64,000 nucleotides of DNA from Alligator mississippiensis (GCF_030867095.1 NC_081835.1:21708501-21772500); one strand, 5' to 3'. Positions 45,209 through 58,253 are shown, counted from the stretch's first letter. The notes: generated from the sequence alone by a model not told the origin. Numbers and translations are program-made.

Positions 45209-45381
45209 GCAGAGGGCGAGGGCGGGCGGGGGAGCGGTCAGGCTGCCATAAAGCGAGCGGACGGAGGGGGAGCGCTAGCGGCGGCGGGCGGTGCATGGAG
45301 CGGGCGAAGGGGCAGCTCCGTGGGGGAGGCAGCGAAGCGAAGCGGCGGCGTCTAGCGCTCCCTTCTTGACGATAGGGCGCC

Positions 45382-45733
45382 ATGGCGGCGGCGGCCCCCG
45401 GCGGCGGGATAGGGATGGAGCCGGAGCTGGAGAAGCCGCCGCAGCCGCCGCGTCTGGAGGAGACGAGCAGCGACGCGGGCCCGCCCGGCGCCGAGGACAC
45501 CCCGCAAAATGGCGGCCGCGCGGAGAGCGCCGAGGAGGCGCTGCTGGCGGCTGCTGCAGAGGACAAGGCCCCCCCCCACCTCAGCAGCAGCAGCAGCCAG
45601 CGCAGGAGCGGCTCCTCCGCGGCTCCCGAGCCCGGCGACGTGCTGGGGGGGCTGCCCCCCCTCCCTAAGCCCCCCGAAGACCTGCCCGTTAGGAGGAACT
45701 TTCAGATCCCCAGGAAGAGCCGAGAAAAGAAAG
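45382..45733 (+). CDS. TASOR: TASOR exon 1 (start codon, disordered N-terminus)
   Basis: TASOR (FAM208A) is the scaffold of the nuclear HUSH complex (TASOR, MPP8, periphilin), which directs H3K9 methylation and silencing of retroelements and long intronless transcripts. Exon 1 starts at ATG 45382 in a strong Kozak context (GCGCCATGG). It encodes about 117 residues: an Ala/Gly/Pro/Glu-rich disordered N-terminus with a serine run (HLSSSSSQRR), ending in the conserved block RRNFQIPRKSREKK. The donor GTTGTT follows 45733, leaving phase 1. The single G joins exon 2 to make GCA (Ala) in KK-ALFQP. The frame read past the donor is intron. The N-terminal composition is lineage-variable. The final block was decisive. 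Confidence 0.93.
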
Positions 45734-48700
45734 GTTGTTCCTTCCCCCCCTTCCCCTCCTCTCCCCTCTTCTCCTCCCTCTTCATCTTGCTCCGTAGGAA
45801 AGCTCTTTCCACGCCTCACCGGCCGGCTGCATGCAAACCCCCGCGGGTGTGGAGGAGCCTGGCGTGGCTCGGACTAGAGAGGCTGCTGGGGACGAGCCGG
45901 TAGCGTCAGGAGAGGCTTTTCCACCCTCCTCCGAAAACCCAATGGCAGCTGGAATGGGAGACACGGAGGCTTAAGAGCCGAACAGGCTGGATGCCGTGAC
46001 CGGGAGGGCTTGGACGCGTGCGAGGCGCGCGCACGCACACACAGAGAAGATGGTCGCCTGCGGGACACGCGCGGGCAGCCCCAGAAGATGGTTCTCTTCC
46101 TTTCTTGCCCCCTCCTCCTCTTTCCGCAGGAGAGCCGTGCATCCATGTTTGGGGGAGGCTGGTGACTGCTTCCCCGTAGTTCCACACACGGAAGACTGGT
46201 TCTTCCTTTATTCATTGAAGGCTCCTGTGCTTCCCATCTCTTTGCAGGAGGGAAGGGGGCAGTCTACATTCTCGTGCCTCCTGCTGGGAGTGTTACTTGT
46301 CTGAGTCTCCTGGTTTGATTTTCCTTTCCCTTGTTTTCTGTTTGTTGTCTTTTTTTTGTGTGGCTTTTCTCTAAAATCTAGTGGTATCTCTTTCACTCTC
46401 TGAAGGGCACCATTAGTTTCTGCTTGCCTTGTATTTTTTAACTTGAGAGGAAGATCTATGTATGGCATGCTCCTCCTCCTTCCCAGCCCAAAAGATGTCC
46501 CCATCTTTGACCTCCTAGAGCTTGAGGTCAGTTTCTATACTTAAAATCACATTACATTTTCCTATAAGCTCTTCATTCTTCAAAGAAGATGTTTAACTTT
46601 ACTTAGCTCTTAAAAACAAACAAAAACAACCTTTCTTCTATAAGGAGGAAGTAAAGGTAGGTTTATTTCATTATACTCTTCCCCAATTTTGAAGCTGTAA
46701 GTAATTTTTCAGGAAAAATACATGAAGATGGAGCTAGCAGAGACTAGTTGTAAAATGGTGCAAGTTGACTTAGAGTAATGATGTCATGGCCTCTTGATGT
46801 CCATCTGATGGCAAATGTCTGGATAAAACATGGCACCTGTTGTAGTTCTGCTATCCCAAGGCCAAATAAAATTATTATAATTACATTTTTGTTTAAAAAA
46901 AACAAAAAAAACAAACCAAAAAAAATCACACAGACTTGGTTCCACTGTGAATTCAAACGAAACATGAAATATTAACTAGAACTAGAAAAGACAAACTTTA
47001 AGTTCATCTAGTACATCTTCTGCCTATGCAGGACTGTTTGTTTCTTACAGTGTATACGCTAATACTTTAACCAGCCTAGGTTTTTGAGTATTGCGATCAT
47101 TAGGATTTCAATCATTTCCTTTCAGGTGGAGAGGGAGACTATACAGATCGAATTTTTTTTCAAAGTAACTTGCTGACATCAAGGCTATTGGCTGCATTCT
47201 TATGGATATGAATTCTAGTGTACTAGAATTACATCTTTAAACTGCTGTTCAAGAAACTTTATTTTTAATCACGCTTGCTGTTAAGGAATCCCTTGGAACC
47301 TTGGAAAAAAATGTATCTTTCCATTCCATCATGTGCCTACTTTGGTTTGATAGTGCCCAGGGGTGCTTGGCATTGGCATTAACATGCTGTTACAAAATAT
47401 CAGATATTTTGATCCTTGTTGATTAGTGCTGTAACAAAAGTGTAAGCAGGTGTGTGACCTCCAAGGACCCAATTTGAGTGTGTTAGAGATGTTTATAAAT
47501 TAGTAAGTGATAGGAAATGGATTTTAAATTAGTCTTGCAGTATAATGTGATGGCCAAAACACTGCTGACACTTTCGTTTTAGATTAGTTGTGAAACCAAG
47601 ATCCCGAATGCTTGGTGGAAATAAAGAAGTGGTCTTCTTCTGGAAGGGCAACAGTATTGGCATTGCTGCCCAGGCCAGATTCCAAACTTGAATACTGGTC
47701 AACACCAAATAATAATAAAAATTCTGTAGCTTCCACGGAAAGGTATTCTTTTCTTCCCCTCCAAAAGTCCTTTTGTATTGTTTGCGTAAAAGAGCTCCTG
47801 TTTTACATTGCAGAGGTAGCTGCTTTTTCATTTAGGGAGTCCTAAGTTACGATCCATAAAGTTTTCTAGAGTCCTCAAGGGATGAAGTTACATTTTCAGT
47901 TAAATCTAATGATGATTTTTCCGTATTTTAAAAAGGATACAAAGATCTAGTACATTCTGGGGGCTGAGGCAACTTTAATAACGTGCATAGAATTTGGAAA
48001 ATTCTCTCACATACCAAATACAGCAAAGTCCTTGGAATCGACTAACTTCTTGAGTCTTTTAAAGTTGGGAATAGCTTTTTGAATTGCTAAGATCAAGTGA
48101 AATACGATATCGGCACAATCTTTATAGACCAGAGAGTTAAAACGTTTTGACTTGATCATCTCAAACTAGACTTGAAGCGTATTCAGAGATCATATATTGT
48201 GCCTCTCTGAGGAATCTAGCTTCCTTGGGGAGGACCTTTGTGCTTTTCTTTAATTGTTAGGAAGTGGCAGAAGGCATCTTCCTCTTAGTTATTCCTTATG
48301 TTCCTTTTTAGAGAGAATTCAGGGAATCTTACTTGAAGCTTTTCCTCCTTAAAAATGTATATAAGCATTTTTTTCTATCTTTGTTCCTAAACAGGCCTGG
48401 TGCTATTTTCAGCAATGTAGTTCTCCTTTGTTCACAAAATAGTGTTGTATGGCCTCCTGCCATGCCTATGTGTAGTGTGACCTAGTCACATTTTCCTGGC
48501 TGTCCTGGGCAGACCTGAGCTGTTCTTTGAGAAGCCTTTTGCCCAAGTCAAAAAACAAAGAAGGTACTTGAAAAAGGGGACAGGCATTGTTCTGGCTTCC
48601 AGATCTTCCTCCCTGCCTCACCAACTGACTTCAATATTTACCTCATGTAAGGTGACAATTAATCATGTGCTTGAGTAGTCCCAATGACTTTAGTGTGGTT

Positions 48701-51700
48701 GCTCATATGTTTAAGATGAGGTACAGGCTTGAGTATCTTCCTGAATTCCTATTTATTGTGAGGTGCTACTACTGCAAAATTAAGGTCTCATTTATTTTAC
48801 TTGCATTAAAGATACCATAGCATTTGCTGGAAGGTTAAGTTGGGTCAGGTAATATTAAGTAAGCAAAGACAACTACATTCAGGAGGTATCTTAGTATTCG
48901 TCTTAAATTTCAGGGTAGTTTCTATGTTCTGTTCACTAGTTGCTCTTTCTATTTGAGAGATTGGTTGTGCAACTTCCAAATTGGAACTTGGGAGAGGTGA
49001 GTCATCTCACAATACAAGCTCAAGTATTTATATAAACCTTCAAGACCACGTATCGTTCTTGATGATCTCTCACTAGGAAGCCAACTTCACACAGATGTAA
49101 AGAGCGCTATTCTTCCTCTGAAGAGCAGTATCAGTTCTAATTTTACTGATCCGATAAGAAGAGAGACTTCTCTGTTTTGGAATCTTGAAGATAGATAGAT
49201 CTTTTTACTTGAGATGAACATAGTATCCCACAAAAAAGTAGCGCTTTCGTGACTGGGAAAGTAATGAATCAAAAAATAAGCTAGCTGATCTATTGTTTAT
49301 TGATGGCCACTTAGCTGCTGTGGAGTTGGAAGTTGACTGATGGTTATTTCTGTACATTGTTAAGCTGCGCTCTGTCCTTAGAGAGCCAACAAAGAATTGG
49401 TATTTAGTTCCTAACCTTAAAGTAGCTGCATATCATATTTTATTTAAATTTTCTATTTTTCTAACAAATATAATACATTATTTAGCTTCTTTCTGTACTA
49501 GTAAAATACTTTTGTTTAATAGTTCCAGCAAACAAAGTGCACCAACTTCTAATACTTTTCTTAAATGTCCAAAACACATTATAAATTTCTTTTCACTTTC
49601 ATCGTCAAAATGCGTAGATGATAAAAACTACTACAGAGAATATAAATAAGGTGGAAAAAATTTTCAGATTACTATACACTCATGTTCTTCCCTGAGCTTA
49701 TCAGAGACCCGAAGTAAGCTGTTTATATGAATATGTAACTTGATGGCTATCAATAGCATCCTTGAAGTAAATTATATTTTATGGAATTTTTCCTTCCCAA
49801 GTCTAATTGCTCAAATTCTTTGCTCTTAATACCTTCTTAGATTGCTTATGGGTCCTTATTAAAGGTCCTACTGTGTTTGAATTCAGCATATGTAAAGCTG
49901 CTTAGCTGGACTGTTGCATATCATGAACTACGGTTTTAGTTTGGTAGAGGAACTGTACTTCAAAGGAGAAATTTGGCTTCTGACTATCTGTTCTTTTTAT
50001 ATTTTTTCCATAAATTATTTGGTCAGTGTATCAAAACATCAGAAGATTCACCTGAAACCTTAAATTTACTACACATAGGTGCCATGGATATGTGAAGCAA
50101 TTAATTTTAATTTTTGCTTTTCATCTTTATTTTAGCTAACTTTATGTTCCTTTCAAGCTTTGTCTTTTCCTGTGTTTGGGTATCTAAGAAAATGGCATTT
50201 ATAGTTTCAAAATGGCAGGTTCCCTTGAATAGGGTTTTCCTATTTGCTCTTTCCTTTACAAAAATAACAACTCCCAGCATGTGATCAATGATTCATTGGC
50301 TTTTTTTTTTTTGATAGAAGTTGCATGACCAGCACATCTAAGTTGCATATTTGCTTCTGAAACCAAGAATATAAGTGTCTCTTACATAAATACCTTCACA
50401 CATGGTGGGGCAAGCAGCAGGATCTGGAAATACTGTTCTGTAATTGCAACAACTACTTAGTTGGACATGATATGAAAACCATATCGTCAGAAGAGATGTG
50501 CATCCTGAATTTCAAAATACTTTGGCTCTAACTTAAGTCAATCCCAAGCAACAGATCCTATAATATTTTGGTCTTTGTGCTACTGCATCTTCTTCCTCCT
50601 CCTGTAATCAAAAAGCACAAACAAGGCTTTATTGAAATGCCACTGTTGACAAGGACTTTTTTAAGCAACTGTTGGTGATACTGAATTGCTGTCACCCCTC
50701 CCCAAGAAACTGGTTGGAGATGCCCTTTTTCTCTTTTTTTTAAAGGGGTACTTGGTTCAATTTTTTCACTTTGTTCTACAGAATTAGTTTTCAAAAGAGC
50801 CCTGTGTTTGCCATGAGAGGATATTACCTGTTGAATTAATGAAATTCTATCCAGATCAGATGAGCTTTTATTATACCTTTTCTTTGCGTGACATGCATAA
50901 TTCAAGTTTACAGTACATTATAGTCCAAGCTTAAGGGTCGAGTCTTCAAATTGGGAACCCAGAATTTCAAGTCGCTTCTGAATATCTTGCCCTCGATCTA
51001 TATTTACTCCCAAGGTTATATTGACTATTTTCTATTTTAACCACTTTTTTTTTTTAATTTGCTTTGGATAATGTTCTCTGAACATGTGTATTAAACTAAT
51101 AACACTAGTCCAAAGCGTATTCTTGAGTCCATACTGTTTTGTCTCTGTCGCTCTCTCCTTATTAAACTTTATCCCTTCTCCTCAGTAAATTCAAACAAAC
51201 AAGACCTTCCCAGCCAGAACTGTTGAAAATCTCAGTTACTATCAAAAAGTCAGTCTCAATTTTCAAAGTTCTAGATTTTTGCCATAGTAAAAGGTTTTAG
51301 ACAGTGGTATCAGAGCATGCAAAAATACTTTTGCTGTTAGATACACAGTTGTTCAATGCCAGTGCCATACTTCCAAATGGAAGCTAAGTCCTGCCAGGAA
51401 ATTGCATTCTAGAAAATATACCAATTTCCAATCATTCTTTGAATTTTTTTCATTATACAGTAGGAAGTAAGTAAACACAAATGAATCGCCTAATTCATAA
51501 AGTTCACAAGAGCTCAATGTACATGATAATATGTCTTTTTCAAACTTTCACTTAAGACATGGATGACACACTGATGTCATTTGTGGACATGCTTTCTTAA
51601 GTAATTTTGCAAGTTCTTAGACAGTTGTACATAAAAGCTACCCTGGGAACTCAGTAATTTTAATGTTTGAGGGAATGTGACACCCAGTGTTGCATAATTA

Positions 51701-54445
51701 AAGTTATGCAAAGGGGTTGGCCAGTCTTCCTTACAAATGCAGTCTAAATAAAATCCTAATAGATCTTAAATGGTTGAGTGCAACACCATGTTTTGTGAGA
51801 GGGTTCTCAGATTCTCAAATTAATTGCATGTCGAGATCATCAAGCAATAGATGTTGCAATCTTAAATCAAATTTCTCTTCCTGCAGATTAACTTGATAAA
51901 TAGGTGCCATGAAAGTTTCCCAGTATTTTATTTCTGAACCTGTAGGAACAGCTTTAATATACTAAACAACACAGTTGAGTCTTTATAATTGGGCAAATCA
52001 AAATATAGCGAAGATTTTTTTTATGCTGACTTGCTAGGCTGCTGTTATGTTAGAACTTCTTTTCTTGATCTTTTTCTCCATATAGGGTGTGTAGTAGAGG
52101 GAACCTGTTATCCTGACTTTCCTTTTTCCATTTCTTCTCTTTGCTGAGAAACCATGACCTCTCTTGTCTTAAAGCTAGAATGTGAGTTCTTTGGGCAGGG
52201 ACTAGTTTGTTTTTGGTTTTGTTTCTTAAGCATCTATGTATTGTACCTACCAGAATGGCAACATTGACCACATGGTTACTTCTGAGTCCTTTGTTATACA
52301 AATAACTATGGCATAGCCAACCAGTCATTTAATTAGGGTTAATATCCAGCACCTTACTTGCATGTATGTTGCAAGCAGCTCTTATTTTCATGTGCAACAG
52401 TTATAATGACATAAATCTCAAAAGTTCAAATGATGATAAATAATCAGCTTAGGCAGCTGCAACATGTTCTGTATCTGCTGGAAGACTTTAGATTTTTTTC
52501 AATAGAAGTCTATTTTGAATAGTAATCATACGCTTGTAGAGGGGTATGAAAAATTCTCTAACGTCTATGGAAGAAAGTGAATACAAGCATCAGTTGTCTT
52601 TAATGACTCTACATTTAATTTTTTCAATAGGAAGTCATTCCTGACTACTCCAGTTTAGAGAGACACCTTGTCAAAAATTTTGAATATCTGAGGCCTTTGA
52701 CAAATGTGGAAATAACTGTTTTCCCTCTTTCCAATATGTGGCTTTTAATACTGTATTGCAGTACAAATAAATTCAGCAGTTGATTTTATAAAGTCATCTT
52801 TAGGAGAGACCTAATTGCTTTACCATAAATATTGTGATAGTAAATGTCCTTACTCCTCATTAGCATCTGTAAATGAAGTTGTACTTGTTACTTTGAAATA
52901 GTGGGACTGTAGAACTCGAGTACCTCTTGCACACTAAAAAAAAACAAACACAAAAGATTGGTGCTAGCCCCATATTTATAGAATCTTTAACGCTTTCTTG
53001 GTTTTGGTAAGCAAAATATAGCATGTTTATCTTAAAATGTGGATGACGGTATTAGGAGTGGTGGCAGATATGGCTTTCTCGGCCTTACACAGTCACTTTA
53101 TGTTATACTAGAAATAAATATAACAACATTTTGCTCTGGTAGTGAATGAACTTTTATCCTCCTTACCTTTCTGGATTTTACTATACCAGTAAGGAGCCCC
53201 TTACTGAGATGCTAGACCATAATGTCTTTTTTAGTATTATTCTTCATTTTCTGTTGTCTGATGTGATTTTTATAGTTTGTCCAGAAACATATATGCTTCA
53301 TATAGTTTTCTGGAGAGAGGGAGGAAGGCAGTAGAAAGGATGGAAGATTACCTCAGAGGCTTGAGTTACCTACTTTATGGAGCTCCTGACCTCTATAACA
53401 AAGCTCCTTATCTCTTTATGTTTTAGAAGTTGTCTGAGGTAAAGCATTTGCTACAGGGAACTACAGACTTCTTAGAAATGCAGCTCCAGTCCTCTACACC
53501 TTGATGACTGTCAAATTGGGCTCTTCTCTATTTCAAGTTAGCAAGTCAGCCATTTGCTGCCACATACTCTCTTGTTTTCCACTGGTCATTTTGGCCTCGC
53601 ATAGCTAAAATTGAGGAGGGGGTGGACAAGAATAGCCACATGGCAAAAAGCTGAAACCGTAGGAAAGAGACTCCTATACGAATTTATAGAAGAGAACTGG
53701 CGAAAAAGGAATATTAAAGTAGCCATTTGTGTTACCGTGTAATGCACACAGCTTATGCCCAAAAGCTTGCAAAGAACATTTTTTCCAACTAGGTAGTTGA
53801 TCTAATAAAAGATACCGCATTTACCCAAATAACCTTGCCTGACCCTGTAATGCATGTATTTGATATGGATGGCCCCAAATTATATTAGGAGAAGTCTTAA
53901 ATTCTCTTCAACTGAAGCTTAAAAACGCATAGCTGCATCTATGTTCTCTTTTAGTAATAAGCGCTTGTTGCCATGGTAAGTAGGCTAAATACTGACACAA
54001 CCTCAGAGTGGCTGGATGAAACTTAACAACCTTTTCCAAGAGAAGTTGCAATATGAAACTTGTATTCTTACAAAAACAAAATCAGTTTGGGGATTTTTTT
54101 TTTTTTAATGAAATGTATAAAGCCTCTTTTGAAGTGTATATATCTATTTCCATGTGAGTATATTAAAATTAAAATGCTGTTCTTTCCTTAAATTTCAGCA
54201 GCTTGCTCTGGAATAAATAGTGATAGGGGATGGATTTCAGTTACTGATATGTGTGATTCTAGGCAGGTGTTAACACCAGGTCTGTAGCCTAAATCCCATC
54301 TTTTGAGGCTCTTTTAATACATGACACTTAAAATAATTCATGATCCATTAAACTAATTACTTTCTTTTAAAACTGTCAGTGAAATGACAATTTTGTTTAG
54401 AGGTTTCAAACGTATATTGATACTGACTTTCTTTTCTCTATATAG
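45734..54445 (+). other. TASOR: TASOR intron 1
   Basis: A phase-1 intron of 8,712 bp; acceptor CTCTATATAG at 54436-54445. The first ~380 bases still belong to the CpG island. The rest is AT-rich and comparatively poor in recognisable transposons: a partial DNA-transposon terminus near 53816 and poly-T/A runs only. I recognise no nested gene or ncRNA. Confidence 0.8.
53816..53900. mobile_element. Possible fragment of the (CC)ATATTTACTC transposon family
   Basis: CCGCATTTACCCAAATAACC resembles the termini at 21956 and 59391. Only one end is visible, so the assignment is tentative. Confidence 0.3.
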
Positions 54446-54591
54446 CACTCTTTCAGCCAATAGCTATGGGCTCTCGAGAGTTTGAAGATGTTGTGAAAAT
54501 CCTGCATTCATCTTACCTGGAGCCAAGTTCAGTGGCTAATTTCAATTACAAAAGAGCCAGCTTAATTCATAGCGAGTTGTTGGAAAAGGAG
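54446..54591 (+). CDS. TASOR: TASOR exon 2
   Basis: 146 bp, phase 1 to 0. It reads (A)LFQPIAMGSREFEDVVKILH, then SVANFNYKRASLIHSELLEKE, and is followed by the consensus donor GTGAGT. This segment leads into the N-terminal DUF3715, the catalytically inactive PARP-like domain of TASOR needed for HUSH silencing. The sequence is uninterrupted and closely matches what I know of vertebrate TASOR. Confidence 0.95.
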
Positions 54592-55992
54592 GTGAGTACC
54601 TATAGGTTATCCTCCATGAATATGATGCAAGTTAAACAATTTCTCAAAGTTTTGCCCAGCTCCTGTGATGTTTACACTAAGCCAAACACATCAAATCATA
54701 CATTTCAGTTTCTTAGATGCTTGTGTGTAAGGCCTTGCTGATCTCTAAAAAATCACGATTTCCAGATTTGCTCTGGGTGTGTATATAAAATTACAGTAAG
54801 CTTATTTAAAATCAGTTTAGGGAATTTTTGATTTCTGGCAGATATTACATATATGGAACAACTGATGTGTTGATCTTGCCCTACATAGTACAGTGCCACA
54901 CACTGAACCAATTTATGGAGTAATACAATGGCAAATCAGCCACAAAAGATGTTCCACTTATGTAGGACCTTTCTAGCTAGTTTGTATTGCACCTTGAAAT
55001 GAATGTATGGCAGGTATATCTGGATTTGAGGTGCCTATTCCTCGAGCTCAGCCAGCCTGCAAGCTGTTTGCAAAAGCAGGGAATCTACGGGTTTCTCTTC
55101 TAAAAGGAGAAACCCATGGTTTCCTCTGTTTTTCCATGGGAAATGGAAAACCCGGATCCCTGCTGATCATTTAAAGCAGCCTAGGATCCTTAGTCCCAAA
55201 CCCAGTGCTGTTTCCCACCGTAGGGAGATCTATGATCGTGGTGATTGGTGTGCTGCCACATCCCCTTCAGTAGTGCGGCACGGCAAAGAGAGCACATTGT
55301 GCCTATGCCCTACAGCCAAAAGGAGACATGTCAACAGAGCTTCTGTTGGAGGGCTACATGCAATACTAGCTGTAGGAGCTCACCTGCACAGGGTCTTCCC
55401 AGAGTCCCTGTTTTCAACTCCAGAGCCTGCTGCTGTTTGCTGTTCTCCCTCACTTCAAACTTAATTCAGCAGTACGAGGGTATGAGTGATGGTGCATAGC
55501 CCCTGGCCTCTATGAAAGCAAGGGCTGAGCATTGCTGTTGCTGCCTTTGCCCTGCATCCCTTCATTTTTTAAAATGTATGTAAGGCATTCTTTTTCTTTC
55601 ACTTTCATTATTATAAAATAATGGGTCCAGTGTAAGCCTGCGTATGACTCTATAAATACACTGCGGTTTCAGAATTAATTAAAACCAGAATTGATAGTAG
55701 TATAAAGTACTTAAGAAATGAAACTGGTACAGAAGTTTGTGGGTAAGAACTAGAGATTAGTTCCTGAACAGCTAGATACGTATCTAGACTGCAAGTCCAA
55801 AAGGACATCCAAGGCCTTGAGTTGAATGCTGCTTTTTGTTACAACTCCGCATCAAGGAGAGAGCAGAATGATGTGGTCAGTAATCTTGTACCTGGAAAGT
55901 GTGTTTCGTATCAAAACTTCAGGATAGTTGGCATTGAACATGAGAACACTAGTTTTATTCTGTATAGGTATTAAGATTTTGTTTGATAACAG
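54592..55992 (+). other. TASOR: TASOR intron 2
   Basis: A phase-0 intron of 1,401 bp with a GTGAGT donor and a GATAACAG acceptor. It includes a moderately GC-richer stretch (about 55020-55560) with a 9-bp hairpin (GGGTTTCTC 55089-55097 and GAGAAACCC 55107-55115). This may be an old repeat. Confidence 0.85.
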
Positions 55993-56085
55993 TTCACAGA
56001 AAAGCGCAGAGAATTGAAATTTGATGGTCGCCTTGAAAAAGAGCTTGCTGAATCCTATGCATTTCTTATGGTTGATCGACCTCAG
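55993..56085 (+). CDS. TASOR: TASOR exon 3
   Basis: 93 bp, 31 codons, phase 0 at both ends: FTEKRRELKFDGRLEKELAE, then SYAFLMVDRPQ; donor GTAAGC. It is part of the pseudo-PARP (DUF3715) domain. It contains no stop or shift, and the frame continues from LLEKE in exon 2. Confidence 0.95.
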
Positions 56086-57126
56086 GTAAGCAAGTGCACT
56101 TACACTTAAAATTTCCTAATTTTGTTACTGTGGGATGTTTTCTTAAACTAAATTGCCTAGGTTGATGATTTTAGGATTCATTAACTATGAATGAATGTTC
56201 TATTGTTTAAAAAAAAAAAAAGATCATCTAGAAACCACAGAAATACAGAGAAGGAATTTTGACATACAGGCAACCTCCACTTAGTGCTCTTAATTGGTTC
56301 CTGAAAAACAAAGTGTTAAGCAAAACAAGCATTAAGTGAAACAGAAAGTATTTGATGAGCCAAGATGGCAACCGCAAGTGTTTTTAATGACCCAAGATAG
56401 CAGCTGCTAGCATTGTAATGAAACTTGCTGAGCGCTAAGTGAAATCAGGTATCAATTTAAAATGAGTGTTATAGTGAAATAATGTTAAGCAAAACAGCAT
56501 TAGGTGGGGGTTATATCTGTTTTGGCATGGAATTAATGGAGCTCCAGTTACAAATGTCTCTATCTCTTTTTTTGTTCATATTGCTTAGACTTGTGCTTAT
56601 AGGAGAAAATATGCGTTTTTGCTTCATATTATATAAATATTTTGATATTTTTCTGGTATGGGAGCATAATTTTTTGGAAATGGGTATTTCCTATCTCACT
56701 CTTCAGATTAAAATTTACATAGATTTTTATGTAGACATCAAGGGGTTTTTTTTTTCCTTCGTAAATTTCTGGTCATTTGTCAATCACATTTCTGTTCCTT
56801 AAGATTTTTTTTTTTTTTAAATAGCTATGGATAAAGTTATACAGATTTTTTGTCTAAATATTTGTTTACTTTTTCCAAACTGTTGTATATTAGGCACACA
56901 GACTCTGTACTCTAACAGTTGCATATTAACACAGCATTCCAGAGTAATAGTCTTCTTTAAACATGATCATAACTGGGAATGTACTAATTCTGCAGTAAAT
57001 GTGGTATAGAAGAAAACTTTGCATTCCGTCATAAGAGTAATTTTATAAACTTCTCTGCACTACTTTTACAACAATGTTTTTCCCCAAATATAATTTGTTA
57101 AATACAATGTCTTTTGTTTTATTCAG
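56086..57126 (+). other. TASOR: TASOR intron 3 (with Tigger-like MITE)
   Basis: A phase-0 intron of 1,041 bp; acceptor TTTATTCAG at 57118-57126. It contains the MITE at 56267-56519. The open frames in the T-rich remainder are not coding. Confidence 0.85.
56267..56519. mobile_element. Tigger-like MITE, copy 2, in TASOR intron 3
   Basis: It starts CAGGCAACCTCCACTTAGTG after TA (56265-56266). The right end is a degraded inverted copy (AGCATTAGGTGGGGGTTATA). The interior TCTTAATTGGTTCCTGAAAA is the reverse complement of the matching part of 43051-43255, so the two copies have opposite orientation. It carries about 40-50 extra internal bases (CCAAGATGGCAACCGC region). Confidence 0.8.
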
Positions 57127-57199
57127 GTGCAAAACATATGTGAGAGAGGACTTCAGGTGGGCCATTCCAAAATAACAATCCTTGGTAGTCCTTCCATGG
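57127..57199 (+). CDS. TASOR: TASOR exon 4
   Basis: 73 bp, phase 0 to 1: VQNICERGLQVGHSKITILG, then SPSM and one G; donor GTAACT. It lies within the pseudo-PARP domain. The terminal G plus GT of exon 5 gives glycine (SM-G-VYLSRYADL). Confidence 0.95.
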
Positions 57200-58161
57200 G
57201 TAACTATTTTTGCTATTTTTAACTTGCTGTGTATAGTATGTTGTGCAAGGATGAATCTACAGTGCAGATAATATGGTACATATGTAAAATACCTGCCCCA
57301 GCTGTTGACTTTCCCTCAAGTTAACATTCATACTTTTGAAACCATTTTAACTAGCTGGCTTCGGTCAACTAACTTGCATAAAGTCTCACCTCAGCTGAAG
57401 AACATTAGGTTAATATCATCGTATGCTCCCATTGAAATGTTGGCCAAAAGAAGTAATCCAATCTGCCTGTATAAAATGGGGAAATGACTAGCAGGAGTAG
57501 GAGGGTTACAACACCCATCTGACATTGTACAGCCACTGCTGGAAATGCTGCCTTCAGTTCTAGTGTCCACAGTTTAAGTATATTGATAAATTGCAAAGAA
57601 TAGCTTCAAGAATGGTTGAAGATTATGAAATGTGTGTTTATATGTAATGTAAGACGCCTAAAATAGCTCAGTCAATTTAGCATAGAAGGTGGACGGATAA
57701 GAACTAATTTGGTCAGTTTATAAATACCTCTATGGAAAACAGAAACCAGAAAAAAACAGCTTCTTTAGTTTAGCAGACACATTTGTAGCAAGATCCAAAA
57801 GCTGAAAATTGAAATATACCATATTGGGGGTGGTTTAACTATTGAAATAGTTTATAATAAGAATTGTGGTAAGTAGTCCATCATTGCAGATTTTTAGATC
57901 AAGATTGTGGGTTTTGTGAAGATATTTACAGATATTGGATTTAATACTGCTGAAGGCACTACTGCTTGCTTTCTTGCTTTCTTTCTGAACATTTTGCCTT
58001 TGGCTATGCCGTGTCACTATAAGAATGCTATATGTTCACTGTATTAGTACTTATTGTCTTCTGAAAATGGTTAAAACTGGCGTGCTTATTAAATTCCTTA
58101 AATACGACATTTTTATGTTCAGAAACTTCAATCCCTTACTCTTATATTCCTCCCCTATCAG
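57200..58161 (+). other. TASOR: TASOR intron 4
   Basis: A phase-1 intron of 962 bp with GTAACT donor and CCCCTATCAG acceptor. No repeat recognised. Confidence 0.85.
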
Positions 58162-58253
58162 GTGTGTATCTCTCTAGGTATGCGGATCTATTACAAGCAA
58201 ATCCCTTAGAACCTGGAGTAACTGGTGATGTGATTATTTTTAAAATAATAAAG
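58162..58253 (+). CDS. TASOR: TASOR exon 5
   Basis: 92 bp, phase 1 to 0: (G)VYLSRYADLLQANPLEPG, then VTGDVIIFKIIK; donor GTAAGT. The YLSRYADL block is a conserved PARP-fold strand and helix. In active PARPs this region lines the NAD pocket, and TASOR is reported to have lost NAD binding. Frame intact. Confidence 0.95.

Larger units (their letters stand above)
44930..46110 (+). promoter_or_regulatory. TASOR: TASOR CpG-island promoter
   Basis: A sharp rise in GC and CpG density spans the TASOR first exon. Upstream of the ATG lie GC boxes (GCCCCGCCCC 45111-45120 and CCACGCCCC near 45172-45180), an inverted CCAAT box (ATTGG 45148-45152) and a TATA-like ATTTATAA (45124-45131). They are close together, which suggests transcription starts near 45150-45250. 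This is the usual arrangement for a broadly expressed gene. Exact start sites cannot be read from sequence. Confidence 0.8.

Noticed and set aside
45149..45668. Several long overlapping frames on both strands in the TASOR CpG island
   Set aside because: High GC depletes stop codons. Only the frame starting at 45382 has a strong Kozak context, the conserved exon-end block and in-frame joining to exon 2.
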